From the NCBI GenBank assembly GCA_023853785.1, contig JAJIRX010000751.1, positions 124,001 through 188,000 of the forward strand: 64,000 bases of DNA. Direction: 5' to 3'. The notes under the pieces are model-generated. The model was not told the DNA's origin. It made no database searches and saw only the letters and a program-made list of their open reading frames with translations. The DNA is from Psilocybe azurescens (Eukaryota > Basidiomycota > Agaricomycetes > Agaricales > Agrocybaceae). Below, piece by piece: positions 59,560 to 64,000 of the stretch. Made by a program: the position numbers and the translations under genes. How positions within the stretch are numbered: the first letter of the stretch is position 1; each line of letters starts with the position of its first letter.

Positions 59560-59874
59560 TCTTCTTATGTAAGGATCCTCTAGAAGAATATCTGTTTTCA
59601 TTTCTTCCTTCTATTAGTATCGGAAGGATTTTCAGTCCTCAGTCCGTTCCGCCAACGGCCGGGTCTTTGGATCTGTCCCACTCGCGTTTATATGTTGTTT
59701 ATTGAGTATGTAGTTACAGTCTTCGTGAGCTTGAAAGGATGTACAACTGATGAATAGCGCAGTAAATGCCGGTATTCGAGAACATTCACTTACTGACAGT
59801 TTTCTTAATGCATATCCAGTCGCTATGTAGCTTGGGTAGCGACGTGAACAGATGGCAGATGGAACATGAGGTAT
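59560..59874. other. Upstream region of the GTPase gene
   Basis: About 315 bp between the GTPase ATG and the 5' LTR. It probably holds the GTPase promoter. No exon or clear promoter motif was seen. Confidence 0.35.
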
Positions 59875-59879
59875 CAGCG

Positions 59880-60248
59880 TGTGACGATCCGGTACACTTC
59901 TCACACGTTGATTATCTTTTCTTTATCTTATCTTTTATTTCGACTTCATTCCATTCCGTCGACCTATACACGAGTTATCCCTCTCCATTCTTTACTATAC
60001 CTTTTTCATCTGAAACCATTCCTTACCAATAACCCTGAATATTACCTCTTTTATCTAGACCCTTTTACATAGTCTTAGGACTCTATTCTACAGTATAAAT
60101 ACAGGCCATGTTCTAGATACAATCCCCCAGTGAATAACTAGCATTTATACCTGTCTATTCAGTGCTTAAGCCTCACTACCATATACATTCCGTGTGTCAG
60201 TACGAAGCTATCGATACTCTCGCAGTCACGATAGTCACTACTGTCACA
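59880..60248 (+). repeat. 5' LTR, 369 bp
   Basis: TGTGACGATCCGGTACAC at the start, CTACTGTCACA at the end. Its first 276 bp match the 3' LTR almost exactly. It carries an extra 90 bp (60156-60245) bounded by CTGTC at 60151-60155 and 60241-60245. Confidence 0.9.
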
Positions 60249-60422
60249 TATTTTTGACAGTAACCTCTACTTTTTATCTCTCTACTCTCCCCCGCCGTCT
60301 CGACGTTTGGTACACTCCGGTCTGATCAACCAGAGCCCTCCACTTCAAGACAGCCATCCCTTCCCCTTTGCAATTTATAAAACCAGTACGTAAACATTCA
60401 AAATTTTTATTAACTAAAAACT

Positions 60423-62527
60423 ATGGCTCCCAGGTATACCCTTCGTTCCCGTTCCCGCGCCGTTGATCCGGATGACCAACGGTCGCCATCCCCAGTCTTT
60501 CCGAACCTCGATTCGGACGCAGCCGATGTTCACACACCCAGGCGCACTTACAGTGACGTCGTGGCATCGAGACCCCTTCTCCTTCCGTTGATGAAGAGAA
60601 GGAGATTGATTCTCCGCCTCCTGTTTATCATCAGGCATCAGATGAGAACAATTTTATTCGCGATGACACACTTGGGTTTCCAGTAGCTAATAATGCTATG
60701 GAAATAGAAAATAATTTTACCTCTTCTGATAATGAGAATGATGGTCAGGGTCCATGGACCACTGTGCTGAGCAAAAGCTCTCGCCGTAAGAATTCTATTG
60801 AGAAATTTAAGAAGCATGCCAAGAAATGCGCCCAGGGGCGCTCTCCGGAAATAGATTCGGCTATTTACAAAGCCGAGAAATCCTTGAGTAAGGATGAGAA
60901 AGCGCGGATTGACCGCCGAAATAAGAAAATCCGCCGTGAACGTTCTGTTTCGCTTGGCGAAGGAACCTCTAAGAATAAGGGAAAAATCATTGACCCCGAG
61001 AATGGGGAAATGTCAACATTCCCAAAGCTGAATTAAACTCCAAAGCTCAGAAGAAGGCGTTCAGGGACGCTAAGAAAGCTAAGAAGTCCAAGAATAATAA
61101 CATTGTGTCTGCTACTCCAGCTACACAAATAATTAGTGAAAGTATATCAATGGCTCCAGGCATTAGGTTCGACAATACAGCGAATCGAGCTCGATTGAGG
61201 AATGGTCCGCTGCCCATTTCAGCCAGACCAGTGGCTCACATTAATCCTAAATCATTTCTGGGAACAGCCTTAAAAAGCGCGCGACCTAAGAAACATATTA
61301 AGAAGGACAGAAAAGAGCCTAGCCCCTCGAGTTCATCGGAATACGATCCGTCGACAACTAGCTCGTCTTCGGACTCGAGCAATGAACCATCTGACAGTTC
61401 AAATTCAGATGAGTCTGAACACTCGGATGACGAGTCGAGTGATTCCTCACCCTCGGATGAGTCTAAAAGGAAATCCAAAGGAGAAAGCGCACTAAGAAGC
61501 GCACTAAATCTAAACATACATCTGGAGGGAAAGCTTTCAAACCAAACCCATACGATGGCCGTGCGGAACCGCGCGCTTACCATCGTTTCGTTAAAGAAAG
61601 TAAAGCTTACCTAGAAGATAGTGGATTTAAAAAGAAGCGCCGAATTCTTGCCCTATCTTATTTCTTAGAAGGGAAGGCTTATGATTACTACTTACAAAAA
61701 GCTGCTATACAAGAAGAAACAATGTCCATAACTACATTTTATAATGGGCTATTCAATTATTGTTTCCCCATTGATTTTAGACAAAAATAAGGAGAAAATT
61801 CGAGCATGCTACCCAAGGTAACAGAAGGGTCAGCGAATACATATACTACCTTGAAGAGCAATTTAATTTGCTCGGATCGATGACTGAGAGTGACCTAGTA
61901 AGTCGCTTTTGGAACGGCGCGGCGGACTACATACAACGCGGATTATGGCGCAACGGTCTCCATCCGGACTCATCTACATGGGATCAAGTCGTTAGTCAAG
62001 CCGAAATCATTGAGATTTCGGAAAATGTCGGTCAATATAATAGAGATCGCACCTGGCGCTCAACCTTGCATAATCGTGAAACACGCTCACAGGATAAGCG
62101 CCGGGATTACTTTGGATCTCGGCACGAAGATAAAACTGCCTCCGACAAGCAGGACAGTAGTTATACAATGAATACTTCATATGAGGACAAGGATAGAAAA
62201 TCTAATAATGAAGAATCTCGTTCCAGGTCCCATACCTACATTCAGAAAATTGAATTAAAAAACAAACAGCCTGAAAAGGACGATGCGGATAGAATAGCAA
62301 CTGGGAGATGTTTCCGTTGCAATGAACCCGGTCATCTTTCTCGCAACTGCCCTCAAGGAAGCTCTGTAAAATATAGTGGTAATAAACCACCTGGGATACC
62401 CGCATACCACTTACAACCTACTACAGAGGACGATGCGAATACAGACTCTTCCGATGAGTTTATCGAAGTTCTAGATAGTATGCCGTTAGGCGCCATTCAT
62501 TTTGAGTGTCCATTGTTGGACTACTGA
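60423..62527 (+). pseudogene. Gag-like protein with CCHC zinc knuckle, frameshifted
   Basis: The capsid/nucleocapsid precursor of the retrotransposon. It starts at ATG 60423 (MAPRYTLRSRSRAVDP). There is an Asp/Ser-rich middle (SSSSEYDPSTTSSSSDSS and onwards), then a Retrotrans_gag-like segment with FKKKRRILALSYFLEGKAYD and NRRVSEYIYYLEEQFNLLG, and a zinc knuckle CFRCNEPGHLSRNC (C-X2-C-X4-H-X4-C). It ends PLGAIHFECPLLDY at 62527. The frame changes near 60575, 61015, 61480 and 61790; the sequence stays gag-like after each. Roughly 690 residues would be expected if the frame were continuous. Confidence 0.82.
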
Positions 62528-63677
62528 TTCTAACTGTCTCGTATTGTACTCCAAACGGAGGGCGAGAATATTCAGCAATGTACTTGCTGCTTCGTATTCC
62601 AATTCCCTCTTTATTTTATTAGTTTGAACCCTTCCGTAGTACCTCCCCGCATCGATGCTTCCATTCATCCATTAACTCACACTTAACATTTATTCTTCTA
62701 CCTTCTATCTCCACGGACACGAACTTTAGTGTAGATTTTTATTCTACAAAGCTATCACGCTATATTTCATTCCTTCCTTTCTGAAATTCTCATTACTTCT
62801 ACTTGCGCTCTCTCTCTATCATTTTATTTCTCAATGTCTCTCCTTTCCTTCGTTTTCAGAGACCTCCAGTCACTCCTTCCAATCCTGCTTCGTTTTATAT
62901 CGCTCCTTTAATCCCTGCCAATATTTCTCGTCGTCCTTCCAGTCTCTCCACGCCCGATGCCATCGTCGTCGTTCCTTTTGCCATCGTCAACGCCTCTATT
63001 GTCGTCCTTCAGTCTCTCCACGCCCAATGCTATCGTCGTCATTCCTTTTACCACCGTCAACAACATATCATTTCGGCCTTCTTCCCGTACTCTCAACTAC
63101 GCTTCTGCTGCCTGTGTCTGTGCCTGCCATCGTATCCTGTTCATAACATCTTCGGTATCTGTCAAATCAAACCTCGCACCTCGCGCTCGAGCTCTTATTA
63201 ATCCACATTACCACCACCATTTGCGCATATGGCCGCATTTCCCTCTTCAAAAGACAAATTCATTAAACATTACTACTTCTTGCCAACCTCGGTGCTCTAT
63301 CTCTTATACACCACGCTGCACGCTTCTTTCCTGCATCATCACACCACTCGGATATCACTTTCACAAGCATTCTCATTCGGCGAATCGTGCACACTGTCCC
63401 GGTGGACACAGGAAATTCTTCTTTTAAACGCACCCTTTATTACTCGCTAGACGCGAGATATTTCCGCGAATGCACTCATTTACGCAAGACGGGCACCAAA
63501 TCTTTCAAACATTCCAAAAACGGCAAGCATACTCGGTTTTCTCAATCACAACAAATTTATTCCGACTTCGCCATGGTGGACACTTCCTCGGCAGGACCTT
63601 CTTCCAACCTCAACTTTTAGACAACACATTTCGAAACTTATTTATAGGGCATTGTTGCACAATACCCGGAGGGCGTA
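62528..63677 (+). other. Non-coding 3' interior of the LTR element
   Basis: A C/T-rich stretch between gag and the 3' LTR, where pol would normally be. Only short overlapping ORFs without polymerase motifs are present. It includes a 71-bp tandem duplication at 62931-63064 around the phrase AGTCTCTCCACGCCC. Confidence 0.7.
62931..63064. repeat. 71-bp tandem duplication in the LTR element interior
   Basis: TCGTCCTTCCAGTCTCTCC at 62931 recurs with small changes at 63002, and the following CATCGTCGTCGTTCCTTTTG is likewise repeated. Two imperfect copies. Confidence 0.8.
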
Positions 63678-63956
63678 TGTGACGATCCGGTACACTTCTC
63701 ACACGTTGATTATCTTTTCTTTATCTTATCTTTTATTTCGACTTCATTCCATTCCGTCGACCTATACACGAGTTATCCCTCTCCATTCTTTACTATACCT
63801 TTTTCATCTGAAACCATTCCTTACCAATAACCCTGAATATTACCTCTTTTATCTAGACCCTTTTACATAGTCTTAGGACTCTATTCTACAGTATAAATAC
63901 AGGCCATGTTCTAGATACAATCCCCCAGTGAATAACTAGCAATTATACCTGTCACA
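63678..63956 (+). repeat. 3' LTR, 279 bp with internal deletion
   Basis: Matches the 5' LTR from its first base to CTGTC, then jumps to the final ACA. It is exactly 90 bp shorter, the result expected from deletion between the two CTGTC words kept in the 5' copy. The few substitutions elsewhere point to a fairly recent insertion. Confidence 0.9.
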
Positions 63957-64000
63957 CAGCGGCATCAGCCCCTGCCCGAACCTTGTCACTAAATTTGGAC

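Larger units (their letters stand above)
59880..63956 (+). mobile_element. LTR retrotransposon, gag-only, Ty3/Gypsy type
   Basis: A complete insertion with both LTRs. Each LTR begins TGTGAC and ends GTCACA, and CAGCG lies directly outside both ends (59875-59879 and 63957-63961), a 5-bp target duplication. The 3.4-kb interior encodes only a gag-like protein. I see no protease, reverse transcriptase, RNase H or integrase, so it must rely on another element's enzymes. No clear primer-binding site or polypurine tract could be fixed. Confidence 0.9.

Overview
The window is nuclear DNA from a filamentous basidiomycete, almost certainly an Agaricomycete. The evidence is the many 45-65 nt GT..AG introns, a DUF6535 protein, two copies of an Agaricomycete multi-pass membrane family with a WRC[YF]HVW motif, a nitrate-assimilation locus of fungal type, and a load of Tc1/mariner, hAT-like, CACTA-like and Ty3/Gypsy-type elements. 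I cannot name the species. There are no rRNA, tRNA or CRISPR features that I can support.

Layout. 1-4741 holds no gene I can support. 4742-6068 (+) is a multi-pass membrane protein. 7671-13250 is a transposon-rich stretch: two Tc1-like elements, a decayed transposon-linked ORF and a minisatellite. 13750-15480 is a non-coding block peppered with GTGATYGCC. 15608-17816 is a TIR element built from a 10-bp dyad, followed by two TA-flanked MITEs placed end to end. 19853-20593 (-) is a hemerythrin-like gene. 22162-23826 is a hAT-like element with an 8-bp target duplication and ends made of TTGCGTGC repeats. 24078-25375 (-) is a paralogue of the first membrane protein. 27180-27520 is a DUF6535 relic. 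27968-32085 (+) is a CAP-Gly protein gene split by a 791-bp fold-back transposon.

33184-34560 (-) is an unrecognised fungal gene. 34844-38307 (-) is nitrate reductase and 38751-40746 (-) is the nitrate/nitrite transporter, in tandem. Together they import nitrate and reduce it to nitrite; no nitrite reductase is in the window. 43149-46073 is a second copy of the 10-bp-dyad element, with a hAT MITE inserted in its left arm and a very long TTGTCC hexamer array. 50149-52274 (+) is an MFS monocarboxylate-type transporter, 55087-57133 (+) a DUF6535 membrane protein, 57314-59559 (-) a P-loop GTPase, and 59880-63956 a gag-only LTR retrotransposon with a CAGCG target duplication.

Two cautions. Several well-conserved genes contain single-base length errors in homopolymer runs that break the frame, so many frameshifts here may be assembly errors rather than decay. 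Also, simple-sequence arrays at 12770-13250, 16320-16900 and 44160-45420 leave most reading frames open; the long ORFs there are not genes.

The most unusual signal is a pattern: at least two unrelated non-autonomous element types whose terminal arms are arrays of one short iterated motif (GTCCASTGGA or TTGCGTGC), and which carry a tandem repeat core that differs between copies.
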